Shown here in pieces: positions 20,337 through 32,164 of a DNA stretch of 64,000 nt. Below the pieces are notes generated by a model. The model was given only the letters and a program-made list of their open reading frames with translations, searched no databases and was not told where the DNA came from. Source of the DNA: Caballeronia sp. TF1N1. GTDB lineage: Bacteria > Pseudomonadota > Gammaproteobacteria > Burkholderiales > Burkholderiaceae. The position numbers and the translations under genes were made by a program. The stretch covers positions 1,240,001-1,304,000 of the forward strand of contig NZ_CP084626.1 of assembly GCF_022878925.1 (NCBI RefSeq). The letters run 5' to 3'. Each line of letters begins with the position of its first letter. The stretch's first letter is position 1.

Positions 20337-21164
20337 TCAGTCGCCTCGCAGCAGTTCGTTCAGGCCAACCTTGGCGCGCGTCTTGGCGTCGACCTTCTTG
20401 ACGATGACCGCGCAATACAGGCTATGCGAACCGTCCTTCGAAGGCAGGTTGCCCGCGACCACCACCGAGCCCGCCGGAATGCGGCCGTAGCTCACCTGAC
20501 CGGTTTCGCGGTCATAGATCTTGGTGCTCTGGCCGAGATACACGCCCATGGAAATGACCGAATTCTCCTCGACGATCACGCCTTCCACCACTTCCGAGCG
20601 CGCGCCGATGAAGCAGTTGTCCTCGATGATGACCGGATTCGCCTGTAACGGCTCCAGCACGCCGCCAATGCCTACGCCGCCCGACAGATGCACGTTCTTG
20701 CCGATCTGCGCGCACGAACCGACGGTGGCCCAGGTATCGACCATGGTGCCTTCATCGACGTAAGCGCCAATGTTGGTGTACGAGGGCATCAGCACTACGT
20801 TCTTCGCGATGAACGAGCCGCGCCGCGCGATGGCCGGCGGCACCACGCGGAAACCGCCTGCCGCGAAGTCTTCGGGCGTGTAGTTCGCGAACTTCGAGGG
20901 CACCTTGTCGTAGAACTGCGAGTAGCCGCCGGCGGGCATCGGCGCGTTGTCTTCGAGACGGAACGACAGCAGCACCGCCTTCTTCAGCCATTGATTCACG
21001 ACCCAGTCGCCGTCGCGCTTTTCGGCGACACGCAACGCGCCCTTGTCCAGTTGTTCGATGGCATGGGCAACGGCTTCGCGGACTTCCGCGGGCGCGGCCT
21101 TGGGCGACAGTTCAGCGCGGTTTTCCCAGGCTTGATCGATGATGCTCTGAAGTTGTTGCGACAT
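20337..21164 (-). CDS. dapD: 2,3,4,5-tetrahydropyridine-2,6-dicarboxylate N-succinyltransferase DapD
   Basis: Succinylates tetrahydrodipicolinate in the lysine/meso-DAP pathway, acting as a trimer. The 275 aa begin with the helical domain ([16 protein letters not shown]), then left-handed beta-helix hexapeptide repeats ([50 protein letters not shown]). The ATG at 21164 precedes the conserved start; the frame continues upstream to 21281 without homology. 43 nt after dapC. Confidence 0.97.
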   Translation of the reverse strand: MSQQLQSIIDQAWENRAELSPKAAPAEVREAVAHAIEQLDKGALRVAEKRDGDWVVNQWLKKAVLLSFRLEDNAPMPAGGYSQFYDKVPSKFANYTPEDFAAGGFRVVPPAIARRGSFIAKNVVLMPSYTNIGAYVDEGTMVDTWATVGSCAQIGKNVHLSGGVGIGGVLEPLQANPVIIEDNCFIGARSEVVEGVIVEENSVISMGVYLGQSTKIYDRETGQVSYGRIPAGSVVVAGNLPSKDGSHSLYCAVIVKKVDAKTRAKVGLNELLRGD

Positions 21165-21207
21165 AGTTGGTATCGAGGATGATGGAGAGATGGACTGGCC
21201 GCGCCCG

Positions 21208-22458
21208 TCACGGCGAAGCGGGTGCCGTGACCGGCGACAGCGTGCGGCAGAATTCGACGATGCGGCGGGCGCCTTCGACACATTCCTCGACGCCGGCGAC
21301 GAGCGCGATGCGCACGAAGCCTTCGCCCGGATTCGTGCCGTGCGCCGTGCGGGCGAGAAAGGACCCCGGCAGGACCGTCACATTATAGTCGGCGTACAGA
21401 CGCGCGGCGAACTCGGTATCCGTGAGACCGGTCTTGGCGACGTTGGCCCACAAATAGAACGCGGCGTCGGGCAGACGCACGTCGAGCACCTCGGCGAGCA
21501 TGGGCGTGACGGTTTCGAACTTCCGCAGATACTTCGCGCGATTGTCGCGAACGTGCGTTTCATCCTGCCACGCGACCACGCTCGCTTTCTGAAACACCGT
21601 CGAAAGCGCCGCGCCATGATAGGTGCGATACAGCAGGAAACTTTTGAGGATAGCGGCGTCGCCAGCGACGAAGCCCGAGCGCATGCCGGGCACGTTCGAG
21701 CGCTTCGACAAGCTCGACAGCATGACGAGACGCTCGAAACCGCGATTCAGCTTGTGCGCGGCTTCGAGGCCGCCGAGCGGCGGGTTGGCTTCGTCGAAAT
21801 AGATTTCCGAATAGCACTCGTCGGAGGCAATCACGAAGCCGTGCTTGTCCGACAGCGCGAAGAGTTCGCGCCAGTTGTCGAGCGTGAGCACGGCGCCTGT
21901 CGGATTGCCCGGCGAACACACGTAGAGCAGTTGCGTGCGCGCCCAGATTGCTTCGGGCACCGTCGAGTAATCGCACGCGAAGTTGCGCGACGGGTCGCTA
22001 TTGACGAAGTAAGGCTCGGCGCCCGCGAGCAGCGCCGCGCCTTCGTAGATTTGATAGAACGGGTTCGGACAGAGTACGATGGGCGGCTCGCCCGATGCCG
22101 CCGCGTGACTCGCGCCGCGGCTGTCGACAACGGTCTGCGCCAGCGCGAACAAGGCTTCGCGCGAACCGGAAACGGGCAGCACTTCGGTGGCGGGATTGAT
22201 CGAAGGCAGACCGTAGCGCGTCATCACCCACTTGGCGATGGCTTCGCGCAAGGGCGCGCTGCCGAGCGTTGCCGGATAGCTCGCCATGCCGTCGAGCGAA
22301 TCGATGACGGCGTCGCGTATCAGCGCGGGCGTGGGATGCTTCGGCTCGCCAATACCGAAGCTGATCGGCGTGAATCCCGCGCGCGGCTCGATGCCCTGAA
22401 AAAGCAGACGCAGCTTTTCGAACGGATACGACTGAAGTTTCTGGAGTAGTGGATTCAC
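21208..22458 (-). CDS. dapC: Succinyldiaminopimelate transaminase DapC
   Basis: Class I/II PLP aminotransferase converting N-succinyl-2-amino-6-ketopimelate to N-succinyl-LL-DAP. The 416-aa protein has [13 protein letters not shown] at the N-terminus, [26 protein letters not shown], the PLP-lysine motif [17 protein letters not shown] and [10 protein letters not shown] near the end. The proteobacterial DapC branch is supported by its place directly before dapD. The start codon is GTG with no strong Shine-Dalgarno. First gene of dapC-dapD-ArsC-like-(terminator)-dapE-prmB. Confidence 0.94.
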   Translation of the reverse strand: MNPLLQKLQSYPFEKLRLLFQGIEPRAGFTPISFGIGEPKHPTPALIRDAVIDSLDGMASYPATLGSAPLREAIAKWVMTRYGLPSINPATEVLPVSGSREALFALAQTVVDSRGASHAAASGEPPIVLCPNPFYQIYEGAALLAGAEPYFVNSDPSRNFACDYSTVPEAIWARTQLLYVCSPGNPTGAVLTLDNWRELFALSDKHGFVIASDECYSEIYFDEANPPLGGLEAAHKLNRGFERLVMLSSLSKRSNVPGMRSGFVAGDAAILKSFLLYRTYHGAALSTVFQKASVVAWQDETHVRDNRAKYLRKFETVTPMLAEVLDVRLPDAAFYLWANVAKTGLTDTEFAARLYADYNVTVLPGSFLARTAHGTNPGEGFVRIALVAGVEECVEGARRIVEFCRTLSPVTAPASP

Positions 22459-22601
22459 GGCGTGACCGGTTTGCGGTTATGCGGTTAAGCGTCTGTACGT
22501 ATGTATGAGCGAACGGCATCTGACGCATGCGTGCAGCGGGCTTGAAGAAGAGCTTCGTCGCGACACGACGAACACGCGAAATGCACACGCAAGAACAAGA
22601 G

Positions 22602-22607
22602 ATTATA
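22602..22607 (-). promoter_or_regulatory. Consensus -10 box (TATAAT) for dapC
   Basis: On the minus strand a perfect TATAAT lies about 145 nt upstream of dapC. No good -35 is seen at 16-18 nt spacing (GC-rich hexamers only), so this is a partial promoter prediction. It would give the dap operon a leader of about 135 nt. Confidence 0.45.
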
Positions 22608-22737
22608 GCGCGCGGCCTTATGCCGGACGCGTTGCAGCAAAGGACAAACGAATAATGAGCCTCATGAAAGGCGCACTGGTACAGCCGGTTGATCACGATG
22701 AGATGCGCGCAATCGCGCAGCCGGCCGGAGTAACACG

Positions 22738-23697
22738 ATGAGCAGCCGCTTCCACGACGCCGGCCCGACGCTCGCCATCATGATCGGCGCATCGGTCTGG
22801 GGCCTCGTGTGGTATCCCATGCGCATGCTCGCCGCCATGGGCCTTTCCGGCACCGCCGCCAGCGCAAGCACGAGCGCGGTCGCCTGTCTCTTCGTGCTGC
22901 TGTTCCGGCATCGCTCGATCAAGAGCCTTTCGTGGCATTGGCTGCTCTTCGCGCTTGGACTCGCGGCGGGCGTGACGAGCATCGGCTTCGTCTGGGGCGC
23001 TATTCACGGTCAGGTGATGCGCGTGCTGCTGCTGTTCTATCTCACGCCCGCCTGGACCGCGATCTTCGCGCACTTCATCCTGAAGGAACGCCTGACTCGC
23101 GTGGATGCCGCGCTGTCCTTGCTGTCGCTCGCGGGCGCGGTCACCATGCTGTGGTCGCCCGAACTCGGCCTGCCGTTGCCCGCCAATCTCGCGGAATGGG
23201 CGGGGCTCATGGGCGGCATGGGCTTTTCCATCAGCAACGTGCTGGTGGTGCGCATCACGCGCACGCTTCCTACGATGAAGCCGGAGATGCGCACGGCGGT
23301 GATCTTCGGCGGCGCGGCTATCGTCGCTTCGCTCGTCACCGTGTTCGAGCCGATGCCCGCGCCGCCTTCAGCCGCGCAATTGGGCACGGTCGCGTCGATC
23401 GTGCTGGGCCTCGGCGTCGTGCTCGCGGTGAACAACATGATCGTGCAGATCGGCCTGGCGCGCGTCCCCGCCAATCGCGCGTCGATCATCATGCTGTTCG
23501 AACTCGTCGTCACCGCGCTCTCGTCGTGGCTCTTCGCGCATGAAGTGCCGGGCCCGCGCGAATGGGCCGGCGGCGCGTGCATCGTGGCGGCTTGCGTGCT
23601 GTCGGCATGGGTGCATCGGCAGCGAAAAGAAGCCGCTGAAAATACATCGCGCGATGAAGGCGCAGGCAAAAAGAAATCGAGACGGGCGATGGTATGA
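22738..23697 (+). CDS. EamA/DMT-family transporter
   Basis: Inner-membrane exporter of the drug/metabolite transporter superfamily, substrate unknown. About ten hydrophobic helices in two EamA halves; MIGASVWGLVWYPMRML opens the first and MGFSISNVLVVRITRTLP the second. The 319-aa protein ends in a charged cytoplasmic tail rich in Lys/Arg/Glu. The ATG overlaps the TGA of a 28-codon open frame upstream (ATGA). Divergent from dapC; ends about 135 nt before smc. Confidence 0.85.
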   Translation: MSSRFHDAGPTLAIMIGASVWGLVWYPMRMLAAMGLSGTAASASTSAVACLFVLLFRHRSIKSLSWHWLLFALGLAAGVTSIGFVWGAIHGQVMRVLLLFYLTPAWTAIFAHFILKERLTRVDAALSLLSLAGAVTMLWSPELGLPLPANLAEWAGLMGGMGFSISNVLVVRITRTLPTMKPEMRTAVIFGGAAIVASLVTVFEPMPAPPSAAQLGTVASIVLGLGVVLAVNNMIVQIGLARVPANRASIIMLFELVVTALSSWLFAHEVPGPREWAGGACIVAACVLSAWVHRQRKEAAENTSRDEGAGKKKSRRAMV

Positions 23698-23705
23698 TGG
23701 TGACC

Positions 23706-23788
23706 GCTCGCCGGGTAGGGCTTTAAGCTCATGCCCGGGCCTCGACTGCCTTCAAGGCGAGCATGATCGACGGGCCGCTGTGCGGCCT
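23706..23788 (+). ncRNA. Candidate structured RNA in the smc leader
   Basis: Between the transporter and smc, a 7-bp perfect stem (GCTCGCC 23706-23712 with GGCGAGC 23756-23762) encloses a GGGC/GCCC hairpin and a weaker GGC/GCC pair, resembling a small multi-branch fold. It is followed by a separate GGCCGC-TGT-GCGGCC hairpin (23773-23787). There is no T-run, so it is not a simple terminator. It does not match a riboswitch that I recognise. Confidence 0.3.
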
Positions 23789-23832
23789 GTCTGCTATTTA
23801 CCTCCGTATTCATCTCAAACAGCGAAATCGCC

Positions 23833-26800
23833 GTGCGTCTGACCTCGATCAAACTCGCTGGCTTCAAGTCCTTCGTCGATCCCACGCATTTCCAGGTCCC
23901 CGGCCAGTTAGTCGGCGTGGTCGGTCCGAATGGCTGCGGCAAGTCAAACATCATCGATGCCGTGCGCTGGGTGCTCGGCGAATCGCGCGCGTCCGAACTG
24001 CGCGGCGAATCGATGCAGGACGTCATCTTCAACGGCTCCACGGCGCGCAAGCCGGGCAGCCGGGCAAGCGTCGAACTGATCTTCGATAACGGCGACGGCC
24101 GCGCCGCCGGGCAATGGAGCGCATACGGCGAGATCGCGGTCAAGCGCGTGCTCACGCGCGACGGCACCTCCAGCTACTACATCAACAACCTGCCCGCGCG
24201 ACGCCGCGACATCCAGGACATCTTCCTCGGCACGGGCTTAGGTCCGCGTGCTTACGCGATCATCGGCCAGGGCATGATCGCGCGCATCATCGAGGCCAAG
24301 CCTGAAGAACTGCGCGTGTTTCTGGAAGAAGCCGCGGGCGTGTCGAAGTACAAGGAGCGCCGCCGCGAGACGGAGAATCGTCTGCACGATACACGCGAGA
24401 ATCTGACGCGCGTGGAAGACATCGTCCGCGAGCTCGGCGCGAATCTCGAGAAGCTCGAAGCGCAGGCGGTCGTCGCGACGAAGTACAAGGATCTGCAGGC
24501 CGAAGGCGAGGAAAAGCAGCGCCTGTTGTGGCTTTTGCGCAAGAACGAAGCGGGCAACGAGGCCGAGCGGCAGCAACGCGCTATCCGCGACGCGCAGATC
24601 GAACTCGAAGCCCAGACCGCGCGTCTGCGCGAAGTGGAAGCGCAACTCGAGACGCTGCGTGTCGCGCACTACAGCGCGAGCGACGCCATGCAAGGCGCGC
24701 AAGGCGCGCTCTACGAAGCCAACGGCGAAGTGAGCCGGCTGGAAGCGGAGATTCGCTTCATCGTCGAATCGCGCAATCGCGTGCAGGCTCAGATCGCCGC
24801 GCTCAACGCGCAGCGCGAGCAATGGCAGATGCAGGCGCAAAAGGCGCGCGACGCAATCGACACGGCATCGGAAGCGCTCGCGGAAGGCGAAGAGAAAGCA
24901 GTCATCGCGCGGGAAAACGCTGCCGCAAAGCATGACGAACTGCCGGCGCTCGAAGCCCGCTGGCGCGACGCGCAGACGCATCTGAACGAAGAACGCGCTG
25001 GCATCGCGCGCGCGGAGCAGGCGTTGAAGCTCGAAGCGGCGCATCAGCGCAACGCGGATCAGCAGCTTCAGCAGTTGCAGCAGCGCGAGGAGCGGCTCAG
25101 GACCGAATCGAAAGGACTCGACGCACCCGACGAAGCGCAACTCGAAGAACTGCGCATGCAGCTCGCCGAGCATGAGGAAGTACAGAGCGAAGCGCAGGCG
25201 CGTCTCGCCGATGCGCAGGAAACCGTGCCGCGTCTGGATGCCGAGCGCCGCGCGGCGCAGGAGCGCGTACAGGCCGAAAGCGCGCAGAATCATCAGCTCG
25301 AAGCGCGGCTTGCTGCCTTGCGGCAGCTTCAGGAAAGCGTTCAGACCGAAGGCAAGATCCAGCCGTGGCTCGACAAGCACGAGCTCGGCGCGCTGCCGCG
25401 CCTCTGGAAGAAGCTGCATGTCGAAGCGGGCTGGGAAGCGGCGCTCGAATCGGTGCTGCGTGAGCGTCTGGCGGCGCTCGAAGTATCGAATCTGGACTGG
25501 GTCAAGGCTTTCGCCGCCGACGCGCCGCCCGCCAAGCTCGCGTTCTATTCGCCGCCCGTCGCCGGCAAGCCGCTCGACACGCCGCAAGGCTTGCGGCCAT
25601 TGCTGTCGCTCGTGCGCATCGACGACCCGGGCTTGCGCGCGGTGCTGAACGAGTGGCTCGCCACGACCTTCATCGCCGACGACATCGGCCAGGCGCTCGC
25701 GGCGCGCACGCAATTGCCGGAAGGCGGCGCGTTCATCGTGAAGGCAGGGCATGTGGTGACGCGTGTCGGCGTGCAGCTGTACGCCGCCGATTCCGAGCAG
25801 TCGGGCATGCTCGCGCGTTCGCAGGATATCGAAAATCTCACGCGGCAAGTGCGCGCGCAGGCATTGCTCGCCGACGAAGCAAAGGCCAACGCGGTACGCG
25901 CAGAAGCCGCGCATACCCAAGGCTCGCAAACTCTTGCCGATGCCCGCGCCGCCGCTGAACGCGCGACGCAACGCGTCCACGCGCTGCAACTCGATGTGCT
26001 GAAGCTCGCGCAGGCGCATGAGCGCTACACGCAGCGCAGCACGCAGATTGGCGAGGAACTCGAGGAAATCGTCGGGCAGATCGAGGAACAACGCGCGCTG
26101 CGGGCCGAATCCGAGGCGGCGTTCGAACATCACGACACGGAGCTCGCGCAATTGCAGGCGCGCTTCGAAGACAACCAGATGGCGTTCGAAGCGCTCGACG
26201 AAACGCTCACGGCCGCCCGTCAGGAACTGCGCGAACTGGAACGCGCCGCGAGCGACGCGGGTTTCGCCGCGCGCGGTCTTGCCGCGAAGATCGAGGAATA
26301 CAAGCGCAACATCGACACGGCGCACGACCAAAGCGAACGCGTGGCGGCATCGCTCGAAGATGCGCGCGCCGAACTCGAAACCATCAACGAACAGACGGCG
26401 CAGACGGGCTTGCAGGACGCGCTCGAAGTCCGCGCGGCACGCGAGGAAGCGCTGCACGCCGCGCGCGTCGAACTGGACGATCTGACGGCGCGTCTGCGTG
26501 CCTCCGACGAACAGCGGCTACTCGCCGAACGCTCGCTGCAGCCGCTGCGCGACCGCATCAACGAATTGCAGTTGAAGGAGCAGGCCGCGCGCATCAGTGG
26601 CGAACAGTTCGTCGAACAGTTGCAGGCAGCGGGCGTCGACGAAGCCGAACTGCAGGCGAAGCTCACGCCGGACATGAAGCCGTCGTATCTGCAAGGCGAA
26701 GTCACGCGTCTGAACAACGCGATCACAGCGCTTGGGCCGGTCAACATGGCGGCGCTCGAAGAGCTCGTCGCGGCCACCGAGCGCAAGCAGTTCCTCGACG

Positions 26801-27348
26801 CGCAATCGGCGGATCTGAACGACGCCATCGGTACGCTGGAAGATGCAATCCAGCGAATCGACCAGGAAACGCGCGCGCTATTGCAAGGCACGTTCGACGA
26901 AGTGAACCGACACTTCGGCGAACTGTTCCCGCGGCTGTTCGGCGGTGGCCAGGCCAAGCTCATCATGACGGGCGACGAAATCCTGGACGCTGGCGTACAG
27001 GTGATGGCGCAGCCGCCCGGCAAGAAGAATTCGACCATTCACTTGCTGTCAGGCGGCGAGAAAGCGCTCACCGCGACCGCGCTCGTGTTTGCGATGTTCC
27101 AGTTGAACCCGGCGCCGTTCTGTCTGCTAGACGAAGTGGACGCGCCGCTCGACGACGCCAACACGGAACGCTTCGCGAATCTCGTGCGCGCGATGTCGGT
27201 CAAGACGCAGTTCCTGTTCATCTCGCACAACAAGATCGCGATGGAAATGGCGCAGCAACTGATCGGCGTGACGATGCAGGAGCAGGGCGTATCGCGCATC
27301 GTCGCGGTGGACATGGAGTCGGCGGCGGGCTTCGCCCAAAACGGCTGA
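23833..27348 (+). CDS. smc: Chromosome segregation ATPase SMC
   Basis: Condenses and aligns the chromosome; works with ScpA/ScpB, which are not in this window. The 1171-aa protein has Walker A GPNGCGKSN at residues 31-39, a coiled coil to about residue 505, a hinge around 507-660 (flanked by LDKHELGALPRLW and VVTRVGVQLY), a second long coiled coil, the ABC signature LSGGE at 1072-1076 and Walker B FCLLDEVDAPLDD near 1096-1108. Start is GTG, immediately before the conserved MRLTSIKLAGFKSF. Followed by zipA after 173 nt. Confidence 0.97.
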   Translation: MRLTSIKLAGFKSFVDPTHFQVPGQLVGVVGPNGCGKSNIIDAVRWVLGESRASELRGESMQDVIFNGSTARKPGSRASVELIFDNGDGRAAGQWSAYGEIAVKRVLTRDGTSSYYINNLPARRRDIQDIFLGTGLGPRAYAIIGQGMIARIIEAKPEELRVFLEEAAGVSKYKERRRETENRLHDTRENLTRVEDIVRELGANLEKLEAQAVVATKYKDLQAEGEEKQRLLWLLRKNEAGNEAERQQRAIRDAQIELEAQTARLREVEAQLETLRVAHYSASDAMQGAQGALYEANGEVSRLEAEIRFIVESRNRVQAQIAALNAQREQWQMQAQKARDAIDTASEALAEGEEKAVIARENAAAKHDELPALEARWRDAQTHLNEERAGIARAEQALKLEAAHQRNADQQLQQLQQREERLRTESKGLDAPDEAQLEELRMQLAEHEEVQSEAQARLADAQETVPRLDAERRAAQERVQAESAQNHQLEARLAALRQLQESVQTEGKIQPWLDKHELGALPRLWKKLHVEAGWEAALESVLRERLAALEVSNLDWVKAFAADAPPAKLAFYSPPVAGKPLDTPQGLRPLLSLVRIDDPGLRAVLNEWLATTFIADDIGQALAARTQLPEGGAFIVKAGHVVTRVGVQLYAADSEQSGMLARSQDIENLTRQVRAQALLADEAKANAVRAEAAHTQGSQTLADARAAAERATQRVHALQLDVLKLAQAHERYTQRSTQIGEELEEIVGQIEEQRALRAESEAAFEHHDTELAQLQARFEDNQMAFEALDETLTAARQELRELERAASDAGFAARGLAAKIEEYKRNIDTAHDQSERVAASLEDARAELETINEQTAQTGLQDALEVRAAREEALHAARVELDDLTARLRASDEQRLLAERSLQPLRDRINELQLKEQAARISGEQFVEQLQAAGVDEAELQAKLTPDMKPSYLQGEVTRLNNAITALGPVNMAALEELVAATERKQFLDAQSADLNDAIGTLEDAIQRIDQETRALLQGTFDEVNRHFGELFPRLFGGGQAKLIMTGDEILDAGVQVMAQPPGKKNSTIHLLSGGEKALTATALVFAMFQLNPAPFCLLDEVDAPLDDANTERFANLVRAMSVKTQFLFISHNKIAMEMAQQLIGVTMQEQGVSRIVAVDMESAAGFAQNG

Positions 27349-27521
27349 AGCGCGCGACGCAGCACCAGGATTTGAATGAGTGGCAGGCCGGACGCTGATC
27401 CGGCCAGGCGCGCAGGCGCGGAGTGGTGCGCAAAAGACCCGAGGCGTGATGCCGGAACGCGGTCCGATGCGTGCGACAGATCGCGCGGCGCTTCGTAACC
27501 CAAAAGAACGATGGAGCGTGC

Positions 27522-28766
27522 ATGGACGAGTTGACACTCGGTTTGATCGGAGCAGGAGCCGTGGTGGTGGGCGGCGTGGTGGTGTACAACGCGTGGCAGA
27601 GCGCCAAGGTGCGCCGCAAGATGCCGCGTCCGATGCCCGACGAGGCAGCCGACGCGCTCGCGCGTCAAGAGACGGACGACGAGCAACCGTTTATCGAACC
27701 GGTGCGCCAGCCGCGTCGCGAGCCGGTTTCGAGCGAGAGCGAAGCGCGCGTCGAGCCGAGTTTTGGCGGCGTGAGCCTTGCGGCCGAGCCAGCGCCCGTC
27801 GCGCCCGCGCCTATCGCTCCGGCTGATACCGCCGTCGATCTGCAGGCTGAAGCCACCGCCGCCGATGAAGCGGAACTCGCGAGCATCGACGAAGACGGAC
27901 GCAACGAGCCGACCTTGCCCGCCACGAACACCATTTCGTCGGCGCCGCCGGCGCTGGTCGATCGCCGCATCGATTGCGTCGTGCCGATTCGCCTTGGTGG
28001 ACCCGTTGCGGGAGACCGCGTGTTGCCGCTGGCGCAGCGTCTGCGTCGCGCGGGCACCAAGCCCGTGACGATCGAAGGCAAGCCCGAGGGCGATTCGACC
28101 TGGGAATTGCTGCGCAACGGCGCGCGTTATGAAGAGTTGCGTGCCGCCGCGCAACTGGCAAACCGCAGTGGCCCGCTCAACGAACTCGAGTTTTCCGAAT
28201 TCGTGACCGGCGTGCAGCGTCTGGCCGATGCGATCGACGGTTCGCCCGAGTTTCCGGACATGATGGAAACCGTGGGCATGGCGCGCGAGCTGGACGCCTT
28301 CGCCGCCCAGTGCGACGCGCAGCTCTCCATCAATATCCTGTCCGACGGTGCGCCGTGGTCGGCCAACTACGTGCAGGCGGTGGCCTCGCAAGACGGCCTT
28401 TTGCTCTCGCGCGACGGCACGCGTTTCGTGAAACTGGATGCGAAGCAGAACCCGGTTTTCATGCTCCTTTTCGGCGATACCAACTTCCTGCGTGACGACC
28501 TCACGTACAAGGGCGGCCAGATGATCACGCTGGTGCTCGACGTGCCGGTGGCGGACGAAGACATCCTGCCGTTCAGGCTCATGTGCGATTACGCCAAGTC
28601 GCTGTCCGAGCGTATCGGCGCGCGGGTCGTGGACGATCAGCGCCGGCCGTTGCCGGAATCCGCGTTGCTCAACATCGAAAAGCAGTTAATGACGCTGTAC
28701 GCCAAGCTTGAGCAGGCGGGCATGCCAGCAGGCTCGCCGGCCACGCGGCGGCTCTTCAGCCAATAA
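27522..28766 (+). CDS. zipA: Cell division protein ZipA-like, FtsZ-binding
   Basis: Membrane-anchored FtsZ tether. The 414-aa protein has one N-terminal membrane helix (LTLGLIGAGAVVVGGVVVYNAW), a long acidic Pro/Ala/Glu linker (about residues 40-150), and a C-terminal domain with the ZipA_C pattern (GRFVKLDAKQNPVFMLLFGDTNFL, LVLDVPVADED...FRLMCDYAKSLSERIGARVVDDQRRPL). The ATG at 27522 places the membrane helix right at the start. The order smc-zipA-ligA is conserved among many proteobacteria and supports the call. Confidence 0.93.
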   Translation: MDELTLGLIGAGAVVVGGVVVYNAWQSAKVRRKMPRPMPDEAADALARQETDDEQPFIEPVRQPRREPVSSESEARVEPSFGGVSLAAEPAPVAPAPIAPADTAVDLQAEATAADEAELASIDEDGRNEPTLPATNTISSAPPALVDRRIDCVVPIRLGGPVAGDRVLPLAQRLRRAGTKPVTIEGKPEGDSTWELLRNGARYEELRAAAQLANRSGPLNELEFSEFVTGVQRLADAIDGSPEFPDMMETVGMARELDAFAAQCDAQLSINILSDGAPWSANYVQAVASQDGLLLSRDGTRFVKLDAKQNPVFMLLFGDTNFLRDDLTYKGGQMITLVLDVPVADEDILPFRLMCDYAKSLSERIGARVVDDQRRPLPESALLNIEKQLMTLYAKLEQAGMPAGSPATRRLFSQ

Positions 28767-28819
28767 GCGCGAGGTCTCACGGCGCGCTCGTCTTTTAGCG
28801 TGCAGCGGGCTTCGAAATT

Positions 28820-28846
28820 GCGCCCCCGACCGGGGCGCTTTCTTTT
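28820..28846 (+). terminator. Terminator-like hairpin after zipA
   Basis: GCGCCCC and GGGGCGC form a perfect 7-bp stem around a 5-nt loop, followed by TTTCTTTT. It lies 53 nt after the zipA stop, so ligA probably has its own promoter in the remaining 120 nt. Confidence 0.75.
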
Positions 28847-28946
28847 GCGCGCGCGGCATCGCACGTTTCGTCACATCCTGGCCGTTTGGCCGATGCCACG
28901 ATTTACCGATCTTCTGAGACAATCGAACGGTCGTTGGCAGACTTAA

Positions 28947-31579
<2,633 letters not shown>

Positions 31580-31623
31580 GAACGTGCGGACGCGCGAGGG
31601 CGCGTTCCGCATTTGCACACATT

Positions 31624-31651
31624 AAAAAGCCGCTCCTTGCGAGCGGCTTTT
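31624..31651. terminator. Bidirectional terminator between def and the small leftward gene
   Basis: AAAAAGCCGCTC and GAGCGGCTTTT form a long stem around a 5-nt loop with A/T runs on both sides. It serves def on the plus strand and the 78-aa gene on the minus strand, which converge here. Confidence 0.9.
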
Positions 31652-31653
31652 GT

Positions 31654-31890
31654 TCAGGCGAAGGATTTGGGCGTTCCGCTAACGGCAGGCTGGCGGAACA
31701 GCGCGACATGTTCAGGGTTCGCGGACGCTTGCAGACGTCCGTCCGGCAGGCGCGCAACCACGATTTCGCCGATGCCGGGGCTCATGACGACCACTTCATC
31801 TCGCAGGGCGAGCAAGGCGTCGAGCCGTCGACGGCCGCTGACGATTTCGAGGCCGCTTTTCGTTTCTCGGACAATGATCTCGACTGACAT
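31654..31890 (-). CDS. Small conserved-looking protein of unknown function
   Basis: Encodes 78 residues, MSVEIIVRETKSGLEIVSGRRR at the start, then LDALLALRDEVVVMSP and GEIVVARLPDGRL. I do not recognise the family. The SGRRRLDALLAL stretch recalls the ParB/Sulfiredoxin box (GERRLRA) but is too short to assign. A strong AAGGAG ribosome site sits 7 nt before the ATG and a terminator follows the stop by 2 nt, so the gene looks real and monocistronic. Its AT-rich upstream region (31900-32040) is unlike the neighbouring DNA and probably holds its promoter. Confidence 0.65.
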   Translation of the reverse strand: MSVEIIVRETKSGLEIVSGRRRLDALLALRDEVVVMSPGIGEIVVARLPDGRLQASANPEHVALFRQPAVSGTPKSFA

Positions 31891-32124
31891 GGCGATTCTC
31901 CTTCGATCAGTTAAATGCTGAATCCTTGGTGCGCTGCAGGACGGTAAAAAAGTCTCTGCGTCACACTTGCCTAACGGAATAATGACTTATTTTCTTTAGG
32001 CGGTAATCAGCAAAAAAATAAAACTGGCGATCGATGCCGCGCCATCAGGGGATGCAAGTGGAGACGTCGCTTTTTTGCGACGAAGCCGCGAAGCGGAGAG
32101 GATTGCGAGAACGGTCGTTCGTGG

Positions 32125-32155
32125 TTCGCTCCGAACGAAGATCGTCCGGAGCGAA
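32125..32155. other. Perfect 8-bp hairpin downstream of the pseudouridine synthase gene
   Basis: TTCGCTCC pairs with GGAGCGAA around a 15-nt loop, 10 nt past the stop. No T-run follows on the minus strand, so if it ends transcription it is not a classical intrinsic terminator. Confidence 0.35.
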
Positions 32156-32164
32156 AACGCGCGA

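Noticed and set aside
22738..23832. EamA transporter plus structured RNA as a guanidine (mini-ykkC) system
   Set aside because: The structure lies downstream of the transporter, and the paired ACGR loops of mini-ykkC are absent.
27376..27498. 40-codon open frame between smc and zipA with an AGGA upstream
   Set aside because: Composition is Arg/Asp/Ala noise typical of GC-rich frames; the perfect GGCCGGA/TCCGGCC hairpin at 27386-27405 inside it suggests RNA structure instead.
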